A stretch of 64,000 nucleotides of DNA from PALSA-350 sp963834445 (lineage in GTDB: Bacteria; Acidobacteriota; Terriglobia; Terriglobales; Acidobacteriaceae). Shown here in pieces: positions 25,499 to 34,812 of this stretch. The number at the start of each line of letters is the position of its first letter. Position 1 is the first letter of the stretch. The position numbers were made by a program, and so were the translations under genes. The stretch lies in NCBI GenBank assembly GCA_963834445.1, contig CAWIBU010000001.1:443900-507899 (forward strand). Reading direction: 5' to 3'. The notes beneath the pieces were generated by a model that was given only the letters and a program-made list of their open reading frames with translations, did no database searches and was not told the origin of the DNA.

Positions 25499-27167
25499 AT
25501 GATTAATGATCTCTGGTACAAGAACGCAGTTATTTATTGCCTTTCCGTCTCCACCTACATGGATGCAAACGGAGACGGTATCGGCGACTTTCAAGGGCTG
25601 ATGCGCCGCTTGGACTATTTGTCAGGGCATGGGCGTTACGGCGATCTGGCTGATGCCCTTTCAGCCCTCCCCGCGCAAAGACGACGGCTATGACGTGGCC
25701 GACTACTATGGAGTCGATCCGCGTCTACGGCACGCTCGGCGATTTCGTCGAGTTTACGCACGGATGCAAGCAGCGCGGGATTCGCGTGCTCATCGACCTC
25801 GTCGTGAACCACACGTCGAATCAGCACCCCTGGTTCCAGGAAGCGCGCAAGGATCCGCAATCCAAATACCGCGACTGGTATGTATGGTCGAAGAAGAAGC
25901 CAGCGCAATGCAAAGTCGGGCGTGGTTTTTCCGGGCGTGCAGAAATCCACCTGGGACTACGACAAAGAAGCCAAGGCCTACTATTTCCATCGTTTCTACG
26001 ACTTTCAACCGGATCTGAACACGGCCAATCCCGATGTACAGGCGGAAATCCTCAAGATCATGGGATTCTGGCTGCAATTGGGAGTGTACGGCTTCCGCAT
26101 GGATGCGGTCCCCTTCGTGATCGCGGAGAAGGGCGCCGACGTCAGCAAACCCCGGCGAACAATACGACATGCTGCGGACCTTCTAGCGAGTTCCTGACAT
26201 GGAGGGAGGGAGAAGCCATCATTCTGGCAGAAGCCAACGTTCTGCCAGGAACGGATATGGAGTATTTCGGCGCTTCCGGCGAACGGGTGCAGATGATGTT
26301 CAATTTTTCGACGTGAACCAGCACCTGTTTTATGCCCTCGCCAGCGGCGATGCACGACCCCTGATCAAGGCGATGCGCGCCACCAAGGCCCGGCCGGCAA
26401 CGGCGCAATGGGGACAGTTTCTTCGCAACCACGATGAGCTGGATCTTGGCCGCCTGGAAGACAAGCAACGAGCAGCCGTGTTTGCTGCGTTCGGCCCGGA
26501 TCCGGATATGCAGATTTATGGACGCGGAATCCGGCGGCGTTTAGCGCCCATGCTCGATGGGGACCGCCGCCGCCTGGAACTCGCCTACAGCCTGATGATG
26601 ACGTTGCCGGGTACACCGGTGATTCGCTACGGCGATGAGATCGGCATGGGCGACAATCTCAAACTGCCTGAGCGCAATTGCGCGCGCACCCCGATGCAAT
26701 GGTCGACAGAGCCGAACGGGGGCTTCAGCAAAAGCGACAAGCCGGTGCTGCCGGTCATCAGCGGCGGTCCCTACGGCTTTGAACATCTCAACGTGGCCGG
26801 CCAGCGCCGCGACCCCAACTCCTTGCTGAACTGGATGGAACGAATCATCCGCATGCGGAAAGAAGTGCCGGAGATTGGTTGGGGTGACTTCTCTTTTCTT
26901 TCTACCGGGACCGCGGAGGTGCTGGCGATGCAGTATGAATGGCGGAATAACTCGGTGGCCTTCGTGCATAACCTTACCGGCAAACCGCGGGAGATACTTC
27001 TCTCTGTGATGATGGGCGAGGGCGGCTGCGTGCTCATCAATCTTCTGTCGGACGACCATAGCCAACCGGATAGCAAGGGGCGTCACCGCATCCTGATGGA
27101 GCCTTACGGCTATCGTTGGTTTCGTGTTTGCGGTCTGGATTACCTGCTCAAACGCAGCGACAGTTGA
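25499..27167 (+). pseudogene. Frameshifted GH13 enzyme (trehalose synthase-like)
   Basis: The start is clean: ATG 25499, MINDLWYKNAVIYCLSV, with the NGDGIGDF loop. Then the frame breaks repeatedly: near 25,635, 25,720, 25,905, 26,150 and 26,310. The pieces read on as GH13: DGYDVADYYGVD, VLIDLVVNHTSNQHPWF, GVYGFRMDAVPF, EAIILAEANVLP, FLRNHDEL and GTPVIRYGDEIGMGDN. From 26,310 to the stop the frame is intact (ending near 27167). Order and wording fit trehalose-synthase/maltose glucosyltransferase relatives, though no C-terminal maltokinase is present. Its neighbours are intact, so either real decay or a local error patch. Confidence 0.8.
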
Positions 27168-27186
27168 TGCTCCCACTGAGGGGGTT

Positions 27187-29427
27187 TTAAACCAGCACAA
27201 TTTTGTCCGGGGTAATGGGATATTCCCTTATTCTTTTGCCAGTCGCGTTATAGATGGCATTCGCGACCGCTGCGGCGGCCCCGGTTATGCCGATTTCCCC
27301 AATGCCTCGCGAGCCGATCGGGTTGAACTTGGTGTCGGGAATGTTCAGCACGGTCACATCCACTGTGCCAATATCGGCGTTGACCGGTACGTGATACTCC
27401 GCCAGGGATTCATTCACCACTCGGCCGTATACCGGGTCGATGTGCGCCTCCTCCAGCAGAGCGAACGATATACCCCACACGATGCCGCCCACCAACTGGT
27501 TCGAGCCGGTCTTGTCATTCAACAAGGTGCCGATGTCGTAGGTCCCGACCACGCGCCTTACCTTCACCATGTGGGTGTCTTTATCGACAGCCACTTCGAC
27601 AAAGACGGCTCCCCAGGAATACGCGGTCATCGCATCCTTTGCCTCCGACGGCTCCGCCGAGCCCATCGCCTCGACCGGCGTGCCGCCATTGCGGGCAATC
27701 AGGTCGACCGGAGTGTCAGACTGCGATGGATTGTTCCTGTTGATCAACCTGCCTGCTCTGGCTTCGATGTCCATCGTCCTGAGGCCGTGCAGCGGCGAAC
27801 CCGTATCCCCAATCGCCAGGTCCGCCAGTTTCAGTTTCAACTGCGTGGTTGCATCCTGAATCGCGGGAAGCACCGAGGCCGATGACTGCGATCCACCGGA
27901 CACGGGAGCCTTGGGCAGAGTCGAATCCCCCAGCTTGACTTCGACCAGGGCGGGGTCGATGCCCAGGCCAGCGGCCGCCTGCTGCGCCATGATGGTGTAG
28001 GTTCCCGTGCCCAGATCCTGCGTGCCCGAGCCGACAAACATTTTTCCCCCGGGCAACAGGCGCACAACGGCCTGGGCCGCACTGCGGTTCGCTGGATAGG
28101 TTGCTGTCGCCATACCGTAGCCGATCCACGCGTTGCCTTCGCTTACGGAACGCGGGGTTGGCTTGCGTTGCGACCATCCGAAGCGGCTTGCGGCCTGGGT
28201 ATAACAGTCGCGCAGATGCTTGCCCGTCCACGGCCGGTCGTGGCTGGGATCCTTATCCGCGTAGTTTGCCAGCCGCAGCGCGATGGGATCCATGTTCAAC
28301 TTTTCTGCAAGCTCATCCAGCGCGATCTCGAGCACTGCTGTTCCCGGCGCCTCGCCCGGCGCGCGCATGAAAGTTGATACTCCCAGATTTACCTCGACTA
28401 CTTTCGACGTTACAGAGTTCGCCTGACTCATATAGAGGTTCTTAGTCGGACCCTCGGCGTGCTCGACAAAATCTTCCATGACGGATGCATTCATCACCAC
28501 GTCCTGTTGCATGGCCAACAACTTGCCATCGGCGCTCGCACCCAGTTTGATCTTGTTGATGGTGGAGGGTCGTCCGCCCACAGGTCCAAACATTTGTTCG
28601 CGCTCAAGCACCAGCTTCACTGGCTTACCCGTGACCCTGGCCGCCATCGCACAAAGCGGTACGTGCGACCACATCGAACCCTTGCTGCCAAAACCGCCGC
28701 CCACCAGCGGATCCCTCACATGCACGTAGTCGAGAGGAATATCCATCGCCTTGGCCAGCGACATGCGCACACCCGAAATGTATTGCGTCGAGTCGTAAAC
28801 GTTTAGCTTCTCGCCTTGCCACCAGGCAATGGTTGCGTGGGGCTCCATCGGGTTGTGGTGCTGAATGGGCGTGATGTAAGTGTTTTCAATAATGACCGAG
28901 GCTTGCGCGAATTGCGCCTGCAGATCACCGCGATGGTTTCCCGCCGGTTCTTTGCCCTCATTTTTTGGCCAACGAGCATCGCCCAGATGTTCCATGAAGT
29001 TGACCCTTGCCGGCTTGGCCACATACTTGAACTTCAGCAACGCCGCTGCTGCTTTGGCCTCGTTCAGTGATTTGGCCACCACCACCGCTACCGGTTGCCC
29101 GTTGTAATTTACCTGTTTGTCCTGGAGCAGGCTGAGGTTTCTCCGCGCCGGCGGTTTGGGCGGCGCCTGGGACAGCTTTGGCGCATTAAACGGCGTGAGA
29201 ATCGCGATTACACCCGGAGCGAGATCGGCCGCCGAGCGTTCGATCGACTGGATCATCCCATTCGGTATGGTTGCCTGCACCATATAGGCGTAGAGCAAAT
29301 CAGCCTCGGGAAAAGGCTGCCTGAACTCGGCCGCATATTTTGCCTTGCCCGTCACCTTGGCGATGCCCTCGTAACGGTAGCTGAGCTGCTTTGCTGGTTT
29401 GGGTATCGTCTCCGTAGCCTGGGTCAT
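27187..29427 (-). CDS. Xanthine dehydrogenase-family molybdopterin-binding subunit
   Basis: A 746-residue large subunit of the xanthine dehydrogenase/aldehyde oxidase family. N-terminal AldOx/XDH a/b hammerhead domain (about 15-130; RYEGIAKVTGKAKYAAEF), then the MoCo-binding domains with VGGGFGSKG near 245, APGEAPGTAVLEIALDEL near 355 and a GIGEIGITGAAAAVANAI end near 715. It oxidises aldehydes or N-heterocycles with water as oxygen source. It normally pairs with 2Fe-2S and FAD subunits encoded just upstream; here both are damaged (29.4-30.1 kb), so its electron path is doubtful. Start ATG overlaps the stop of the FAD remnant. Confidence 0.92.
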   Translation of the reverse strand: MTQATETIPKPAKQLSYRYEGIAKVTGKAKYAAEFRQPFPEADLLYAYMVQATIPNGMIQSIERSAADLAPGVIAILTPFNAPKLSQAPPKPPARRNLSLLQDKQVNYNGQPVAVVVAKSLNEAKAAAALLKFKYVAKPARVNFMEHLGDARWPKNEGKEPAGNHRGDLQAQFAQASVIIENTYITPIQHHNPMEPHATIAWWQGEKLNVYDSTQYISGVRMSLAKAMDIPLDYVHVRDPLVGGGFGSKGSMWSHVPLCAMAARVTGKPVKLVLEREQMFGPVGGRPSTINKIKLGASADGKLLAMQQDVVMNASVMEDFVEHAEGPTKNLYMSQANSVTSKVVEVNLGVSTFMRAPGEAPGTAVLEIALDELAEKLNMDPIALRLANYADKDPSHDRPWTGKHLRDCYTQAASRFGWSQRKPTPRSVSEGNAWIGYGMATATYPANRSAAQAVVRLLPGGKMFVGSGTQDLGTGTYTIMAQQAAAGLGIDPALVEVKLGDSTLPKAPVSGGSQSSASVLPAIQDATTQLKLKLADLAIGDTGSPLHGLRTMDIEARAGRLINRNNPSQSDTPVDLIARNGGTPVEAMGSAEPSEAKDAMTAYSWGAVFVEVAVDKDTHMVKVRRVVGTYDIGTLLNDKTGSNQLVGGIVWGISFALLEEAHIDPVYGRVVNESLAEYHVPVNADIGTVDVTVLNIPDTKFNPIGSRGIGEIGITGAAAAVANAIYNATGKRIREYPITPDKIVLV

Positions 29428-29600
29428 GCTGCCACTCCCTCGGTTGTACCCTGCGCGGCGAGCGTGAGCGCGCGCACTACGCCGCGCTTCGCCAGTTCGA
29501 TTTTGAACGCGTTGTGCTCATGCCCTTTCGCCCCATGCAGTAGAATCTCCGCTGCGTGCGCGAAGCTGTCAGGGTGGGGTGGCTTGCCAACCAGAGTTTT
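29424..29600 (-). pseudogene. FAD-binding subunit remnant (xanthine dehydrogenase family)
   Basis: Only the last 58 codons are left, reading KTLVGKPPHPDSF ... NAFKIELAKRGVVRAL and stopping in a TGA that overlaps the ATG of the large subunit. This is the C-terminal end of a CoxM/YagS-type FAD subunit, which should be about 330 residues. The missing front is replaced by the shortened 2Fe-2S gene: an internal deletion of roughly 1 kb fits. Confidence 0.75.
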
Positions 29601-29601
29601 C

Positions 29602-30102
29602 TCAGCCGTCGTGCTCCAGAAACGCCGCCTGCATCGGATGCAAATCGCCCAGATCCTGCGGATCAGAGGATTTGGCCAGCCCCTCGATGGTGGTGATTGC
29701 GGCTCCCTCCGCCGCCAGCGCCAGCGTGAGGCATGAGTTCACCCGGCGCCCGTCGAGCAACACCGTGCAAGCGCCGCATTGACCGTGGTCGCAGCCTTTC
29801 TTGCTCCCGGTAAGACCCATGTTTTCCCGCAGCGCGTCCAACAAGGAGGTGCGCGGATCGAGAGACAGGGTTTGCGACTTGCCATTCACGTTTAAGGTGG
29901 CTGTTCGCATCATCGCGAGCGGGGCCGGCTCCGCGTTGGCCAACGCGGGAAAACCGACAGCCACGCCCGCAGAGAGCACGCCCGCCGTCTGCATGAACTG
30001 CCGACGGGTCCATTCGATGGTCAGGCCGTTGCTCTCGAGCTCGCGTTCTTCCTGTGAACACTCTTCAGGGGACGGATCGGGAAATAAACAATCGCTCATC
30101 AC
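29602..30102 (-). pseudogene. 2Fe-2S subunit truncated before its second cluster
   Basis: A 166-residue frame. A Tat-type signal (RRQFMQTAGVLSAGVAVGF) lies at about residues 34-53, as in periplasmic members. The plant-ferredoxin domain with GCDHGQCGACTVLLDGR follows. Members then continue HPMQAAFLEHDG into the C-x-G-[FY]-C-T-P-G segment of the helical second [2Fe-2S] domain; here the frame ends right after HDG at 29602 and FAD-subunit sequence begins. The second cluster is therefore absent. Either a natural deletion or an assembly collapse. Confidence 0.85.
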
Positions 30103-30221
30103 AACTCCAGTCCGTTTCAGACTTTTGGTTGGATGCAGGGACCACCGCGGGGCAGCCAGGGAATTCTGTCTCCTTTACTTTGGGGTCAAAATCGGGGCGT
30201 CGTTCATCTCGTTGCCCTACA

Positions 30222-30363
30222 CGAACCCGCGGGTGGAGAACCGCAGATCTCTCCACTACGCTACGCTCCGGTCGAGATGACAAATCTTTAACCCATCACC
30301 TTTGTCATCTCGACCGGAGCGTAGCGTAGTGGAGAGATCTGCGGTTCTCCACCCGCGGGTTCG
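30222..30363. repeat. Perfect 63-base inverted repeat
   Basis: Left arm 30222-30284 and right arm 30301-30363 are exact reverse complements over 63 bases, with a 16-base loop. The central gtagcgtagtgga motif occurs singly near 3755-3795 and, degenerate, near 16860. The element sits upstream of the damaged Fe-S gene and downstream of the leftward polymerase IV gene. A strand copied from it would form a very long hairpin. Confidence 0.95.
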
Positions 30364-30375
30364 CTTGGGGGCAAG

Positions 30376-30404
30376 GAGATAAACGACTCTATGAATGACG
30401 GACT
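30376..30404. repeat. Second copy of the GATAAACGAC...TGACGGACT element
   Basis: Reads like the right half of the 21.2-kb inverted repeat: GATAAACGAC, a few variable bases, then ATGAATGACGGACT against ATGAGTGACGGACT there. It overlaps the stop of the DNA polymerase IV gene. Confidence 0.7.
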
Positions 30405-31476
30405 AAACAGCTGCCGGGTCGGTGAAGAGGCCGGACTGGAACATCGTCTGGTCACGAAAATTACTTAGGCCAACGCCTACCAACCGGAAGCGCTGGCTGG
30501 GCTGGAGGGCAATACGCTCACGCAGCGCCAGGGCAATGGCGGTTAATTCCGCGCAGGAGGCTGGAGGCGCGCCGGGCGTGTAACTGCGGGTGATGATGTG
30601 GAAGTCGCTGGTCTTGAGCTTCAGCACCACGGTGTGAGCCAGACGCGACTCCTTGCGGGAAGCGGTCCATACCTTGGCCGCAAGGCGCTCAATCAATTCT
30701 CCTGTCTCCGCGAGAGGAAGGTCGTGTTCGAATGTGTCTTCGGCAGAAATCGACTTGGTCGGTCGATCGGGAACAACCTCACTGTTGTCGATTCCGCGGG
30801 CCAGCTGGTACAGGCGGTGGCCATACTTACCGAACTGCGCTTCCAGAATCGCCGTCTCCAGTGCATGCAAATCGCCGACTGTCTGTACGCCGATTTGCTT
30901 CAGTCTCTCCTCAGTCACTTTGCCCACGCCGGGGATGCGCCCGACCGGGAGGGGCGGCAGAAAGGCCTCCACCTCTTCCGGCTGGATGACAAAGAGACCG
31001 TCGGGCTTGCGCCAATCGGAGGCAATCTTGGCCAGGAATTTATTGGGCGCGACCCCTGCCGAGGCGGTCAAATGGAGTTCTTCGCGAATCTGCTGGCGGA
31101 TCGCTTTGGCCACCCGCGTTGCCGTCGGCAGGCCAACCTTGTTCTCGGTCACATCCAGGTAGGCTTCATCCAACGAGAGCGGTTCGATGAGATCGGTGTA
31201 GCGCAGAAAAATGGCGTGCACCGCCCGCGAGACCGCGCGGTAACGTACAAAGTCGGGAGGCACGAAGACCGCTTCCGGGCAGAGGCGTTCGGCCCGCACC
31301 GCCGGCATCGCCGAATGTACACCGAAACGTCTGGCCTCGTAGGAGGCAGCGCAAACAACCGAGCGCTTGCCCCGCCACGCGACCACGACCGGCTTGCCGC
31401 GCAATTGAGGATCGTCGCGCTGCTCGACCGAAGCGTAGAACGCATCCATGTCGACATGGATGATCTTGCGCACCAT
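30403..31476 (-). CDS. dinB: DNA polymerase IV (Y-family translesion polymerase)
   Basis: A 357-residue Y-family polymerase. The N-terminal palm begins IIHVDMDAFYASVEQRDDP with the first catalytic Asp; the second acidic pair is in EPLSLDEAYLDVT near residue 105. The helix-hairpin-helix region LPVGRIPGVGKVTEERLKQI lies near 180 and the little-finger domain follows. It copies past damaged bases with low fidelity. The C-terminus is short and lacks an obvious beta-clamp tail beyond SNFRDQTMFQSGLF, which may itself be the clamp-binding QxxLF-type motif. No SOS box was identified by eye. Confidence 0.94.
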   Translation of the reverse strand: MVRKIIHVDMDAFYASVEQRDDPQLRGKPVVVAWRGKRSVVCAASYEARRFGVHSAMPAVRAERLCPEAVFVPPDFVRYRAVSRAVHAIFLRYTDLIEPLSLDEAYLDVTENKVGLPTATRVAKAIRQQIREELHLTASAGVAPNKFLAKIASDWRKPDGLFVIQPEEVEAFLPPLPVGRIPGVGKVTEERLKQIGVQTVGDLHALETAILEAQFGKYGHRLYQLARGIDNSEVVPDRPTKSISAEDTFEHDLPLAETGELIERLAAKVWTASRKESRLAHTVVLKLKTSDFHIITRSYTPGAPPASCAELTAIALALRERIALQPSQRFRLVGVGLSNFRDQTMFQSGLFTDPAAV

Positions 31477-31542
31477 AACTTCATGATACGGCTACGCCGC
31501 CGCCGCAGTGTCTGCGCCGATCGAACGGTGTAGCATGCTCCC

Positions 31543-31938
31543 ATGCGGTACAGGCCGGTGTTTGCGCTCATGCTCTTCGCGGTCAGCGTTGCGGCTGCCC
31601 AGGAACCTTCTGCGGGCGTGTCTGCTGAGGATGCGTGGCGCTCGAAAGGCAGCGAGCAGAAGGTATGTGGTCAGATCGTCGACACATCCTATGCGACATC
31701 CGTCGCCAACGCACCTACCTACCTTTACCTCGATCGGCCCAGGCCAGAGCAGGTGTTCACGGTCGAGATACCATCGGCGAAGCGCGATCTATTCGGCGAC
31801 GACCCGGAGAAGTCGTTCAGAGGTAAGAGTATTTGCGTTACGGCAAAGATAGAGAGCGATGGCATGGACGGAGCCGTCGACCGCAAGCACCGGGCGAAGG
31901 TGGTCATCGAAGAGGAAGAACAGATAACCGTTCGCTAA
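31543..31938 (+). CDS. Small secreted OB-fold-like protein
   Basis: A 131-residue protein with a signal peptide (residues about 1-19, ending AAAQ). The mature part has KVCGQIVDTSYA near residue 40, YLYLDRPRPEQVFTVEI near 61 and GKSICVTAKIES near 93. This is the pattern of a short OB-fold/nuclease-like domain common in hypothetical exported proteins, with two cysteines. No catalytic set is visible. It reads away from the divergent polymerase IV gene. Confidence 0.75.
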   Translation: MRYRPVFALMLFAVSVAAAQEPSAGVSAEDAWRSKGSEQKVCGQIVDTSYATSVANAPTYLYLDRPRPEQVFTVEIPSAKRDLFGDDPEKSFRGKSICVTAKIESDGMDGAVDRKHRAKVVIEEEEQITVR

Positions 31939-32032
31939 CTCGATGGAACGCACAGATACGGTGACGAAATAAAGACGGCCATCTCGCGGCAACAAGCGGA
32001 CATTCGGCTGGCTCTATAGCCGCGAGCCAAGC

Positions 32033-32509
32033 TCACTCACGCAGCCAGTACTGCGTTCGCCCCAGCAACGACAGACCGACGAAGCCGCGCACCTTGAGCT
32101 TGGCTCCGCCGTCTTCCATCGAGACCAGGCACTTATAGGTCTTACCGTTTGCCGGATCGAGGATCGTACCGCCTGACCAGGCATCGCCGTCCTTCTGCAG
32201 GTCCCAGAGAATCTTGAGCCCGACCACCGGCTGCCCCTTCTGTTCGCCGGAGCAGTCATCACAGGTGGGGTTCGGATCCTTGGGATCGGGGTCCACCAGC
32301 TTCTGGACGCGTCCAAACAACTTGCCCTTTTCTTCCCAGATGGTCACCACCGACTTAACCTTGCCGGTCACATCGTCGATGGTCTTCCATCGCCCAACCG
32401 GAGAAGCCTTGGCCGCGTCCTGGGCACCGGCTTCCGCCCGCGCTTCCGGGGCGACTACGGTTCCAAACAGCACCGAAAACAGCAGACATAAGATGAACGA
32501 AGATCCCAT
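32033..32509 (-). CDS. DUF2147-family exported protein
   Basis: Start ATG 32509 is chosen because a typical signal peptide (residues 1-24, LCLLFSVLFGTVVAPEARA) begins there; the frame reaches 32596. The mature 135 residues read VGRWKTIDDVTGKVKSVVTIW, then a segment with CDDC, then GKTYKCLVSMEDGGAKLKVRGF and ending LLGRTQYWLR, which is the lipocalin-like DUF2147 domain. Function unknown; a ligand-binding envelope protein is likely. Confidence 0.9.
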   Translation of the reverse strand: MGSSFILCLLFSVLFGTVVAPEARAEAGAQDAAKASPVGRWKTIDDVTGKVKSVVTIWEEKGKLFGRVQKLVDPDPKDPNPTCDDCSGEQKGQPVVGLKILWDLQKDGDAWSGGTILDPANGKTYKCLVSMEDGGAKLKVRGFVGLSLLGRTQYWLRE

Positions 32510-32579
32510 AGCGGCCTCACGCTTTTTGCCGGCACAACCCATGCGGGCACACCAGCGACGTAATCTTAACTCAGAAAAG

Positions 32580-33740
32580 TTAGATGCCAATTCCACTAAA
32601 GACTACGCACGAAGCGCTATCGATGGGATAGCGCGCGTCGCTGGGGGTCAGCAGGCCGGTCTTGCGATTGCGGACGAAGACAGCAACCTCGTTGCTGAAC
32701 TGCTCCGCCACCACGAGGTACCCCCCATCCGGTGACACCAGGAAATGCCTGGCCTCCTTACCCGCGGTTTGCAGTCTGCCCTGCAACTGCAGGCGGCCGT
32801 CCGTGCCCACGGAAAGAGTCAGCAACTCCTCGGGCGCGCCTCGGTTGCAGGCATACAAAAACCGCCCCGCTGCATCGAAGGCGAGCTCGCCGGCGCGATT
32901 GCCGGCCACATTGCCGCCCGGCGGCAACGTCGGAACAGCGGCTACGATGCGCAATCCACCCGAGGCCGCCTGCCAGTGCATGAACGTAATGGTGGAGTTG
33001 AGCTCGTTGATACTGTAGGCCCAACGCCCATTGGGGTGGAAAGCAAGATGGCGCGGCCCCGACCCGGCGGGCATGGCGAGAAACGGAGGATTATTCGGCG
33101 TCAACTCGCCAGTCGCCGCATTGAACTTATAGATAAGGATGCGGTCACTGCCCAGATCGTTGATATAGACGAAGCGATTGTTGGGCGCGACGGCGACGCC
33201 ATGGGCATGCGGACCGGCCTGGCGCGCCGCGTTTGGACCATGGCCAGTGAGCTGAATCCGGGAGACCGGCTCGCTCAGTTGACCCTCTGGATCCACCCGG
33301 AAGGACAGGATGCTGCCCTGACCATAATTGGCGGCGATGACGCAGCGCTCGCTGTGGTCTAACGCCAGGTGGACGAAGTCGGCGCCCGGGACGGTCACGG
33401 TGTTGATCAGCTTGAGGCCGCCCGTGCCATCGATGCGGAATCCACTGAGGCCGCCCGCTTTCGGAGCCAGCGCATGGCCGGCAAACAGAAGAGGCGTTTT
33501 GCGGCGCCGGCTCACCGCGAGAAAGCTGGGCGACAGCGCCGTGAACGCCAGCCGAAAGTCCGACAAGGTTCCCGAGGAAGCGTTCCAGCGAGCAACATGA
33601 ATACCGTCTTCCGGCTTGCGTGTGGTCGAGCCGGTGTAGAGCCAGGGGCCAGCGGCAGTTTCGGCGGCGCCCAGCCGGGTCGCCACCAGGCTGGCGGCGG
33701 CCAGAGATAAAAACGATCGGCGGGTGAAACGCTGGGTCAT
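32580..33740 (-). CDS. Lactonase-family (YbhE/Pgl-type) beta-propeller protein
   Basis: A 386-residue protein with an Arg-Arg signal (RRSFLSLAAASLVATRLGAA), probably Tat-exported. The seven-bladed lactonase fold shows in HLALDHSERCVIAANYGQGS, the GPHAHGVAVAPNNRFVYIND segment and GPRHLAFHPNGRWAYSINEL, with conserved His/Arg residues of 6-phosphogluconolactonase-like enzymes. Export argues against a role in the cytosolic pentose phosphate pathway. Its stop lies 70 bases past the start of the DUF2147 gene on the same strand. Confidence 0.9.
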   Translation of the reverse strand: MTQRFTRRSFLSLAAASLVATRLGAAETAAGPWLYTGSTTRKPEDGIHVARWNASSGTLSDFRLAFTALSPSFLAVSRRRKTPLLFAGHALAPKAGGLSGFRIDGTGGLKLINTVTVPGADFVHLALDHSERCVIAANYGQGSILSFRVDPEGQLSEPVSRIQLTGHGPNAARQAGPHAHGVAVAPNNRFVYINDLGSDRILIYKFNAATGELTPNNPPFLAMPAGSGPRHLAFHPNGRWAYSINELNSTITFMHWQAASGGLRIVAAVPTLPPGGNVAGNRAGELAFDAAGRFLYACNRGAPEELLTLSVGTDGRLQLQGRLQTAGKEARHFLVSPDGGYLVVAEQFSNEVAVFVRNRKTGLLTPSDARYPIDSASCVVFSGIGI

Positions 33741-33787
33741 GCCACGCTCCGATGACCATGATACCCGGGCGGTTGCTCATTCATTCC

Positions 33788-34273
33788 ATGAATGTCATGC
33801 TCGAAGGCATGAAGCGAGAAGGAATATTCTTTTGGGCCATCGCGGCAGCGGCCTTGACCTGCTGTCTGCCGCTGGCGGCGCAGGAGATCGGACCCTGGCG
33901 GGCAGCCAGCAAAACGGCCGAGTCCATCACCGGCGACGTGGCTTTTTCCGATACCAGGATCGCCATCGAGTTCTCGACCTTCCCGATTGCGCGCATACGC
34001 GACCTGGAACCGGGTGAAGTGAGCGCGGCCTTCGACGTAGACAGTAATGCCGGTGGGCGGGGCAGTCTTTACCGGATCAGCATACCGGCGAGCAAGAAAT
34101 TTCTGCACCACAACACGCTCTGTGGATCCGAGGACACGCAGTGGATGGCGGTTTATCCCGTCGCACGCTCGCTGCACGTTGCCTTCTTCTCCGGCCCCAA
34201 GATGCCGGTGTTCACTCCCGAAGCGCTGGCCAACACCACCGATCTGTGTGGCACCTTTCTTTACGCGCGCTGA
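33788..34273 (+). CDS. Secreted hypothetical protein
   Basis: About 161 residues from ATG 33788 (33809 is also possible). A signal peptide is visible: MKREG then a hydrophobic run ending PLAAQE. The mature domain is beta-rich with two cysteines (LCGSE and DLCGT) and aromatic-rich strands. No family recognised. Divergent from the lactonase gene. Confidence 0.7.
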   Translation: MNVMLEGMKREGIFFWAIAAAALTCCLPLAAQEIGPWRAASKTAESITGDVAFSDTRIAIEFSTFPIARIRDLEPGEVSAAFDVDSNAGGRGSLYRISIPASKKFLHHNTLCGSEDTQWMAVYPVARSLHVAFFSGPKMPVFTPEALANTTDLCGTFLYAR

Positions 34274-34397
34274 GCCAGATGCTCAGGAATAACGGCAGAG
34301 TTGGGGCGGATCTTGCAGCAGCAGCAAAATGGGGCCAGATTCACGCGGGATGAACTTGTGGATAATATTCGCCTTTTCTTCGCCTATAGTAGTACCT

Positions 34398-34625
34398 ATG
34401 TTCCCCGGACCGGACAGCGCCAAGCGTGTGGTCGTGCAATGCAAAGGCTGCCGCGAAAACATACCCGCGCCGGTCGAATCGATGCCCGCCCAGCCGGTCG
34501 CGGCGCTCTGTCCGCTTTGCGGAGAGCACCGCCGGTATCTTCCGGCCGAAGTGTTTCTGGGGCGGCTGTCTCACCTTTTTCTGCGCAAGCCGGCGCGTAC
34601 GGCAGACGGGCGGCCGAGCCGATGA
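34398..34625 (+). CDS. Small zinc-ribbon-like protein 1
   Basis: A 75-residue product; ATG 34398 begins MFPGPDSAKRVVVQC. It carries two Cys pairs, QCKGC and LCPLC, 22-23 residues apart, a zinc-ribbon arrangement. Its stop overlaps the next start (ATGA), so the two zinc-ribbon genes are translationally coupled. Function unknown. Confidence 0.65.
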   Translation: MFPGPDSAKRVVVQCKGCRENIPAPVESMPAQPVAALCPLCGEHRRYLPAEVFLGRLSHLFLRKPARTADGRPSR

Positions 34626-34798
34626 CCCCCCGCTTCAAAGGAAGGCCCAACTTCGACCTCTCTGTGCCCTGCCCCGCCTGCGGGCACAAAATTCAGCCCA
34701 ACGAGCTGATGCGGCTCGGCTCGCACATCATCAAATGCCCCCGTTGCGGCGAAGTCTTTGATGAAATGGCAGGCCGTAAGCCGCTGAGCACATCCTGA
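34622..34798 (+). CDS. Small zinc-ribbon-like protein 2
   Basis: 58 residues from ATG 34622, overlapping the previous stop by four bases. CPACGHKI and CPRCGEVF form a classical two-knuckle zinc ribbon. Such tiny ribbons often assist transcription or RNA proteins, but no role can be assigned. Confidence 0.7.
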   Translation: MTPRFKGRPNFDLSVPCPACGHKIQPNELMRLGSHIIKCPRCGEVFDEMAGRKPLSTS

Positions 34799-34812
34799 GC
34801 GGCAAACCAGAC

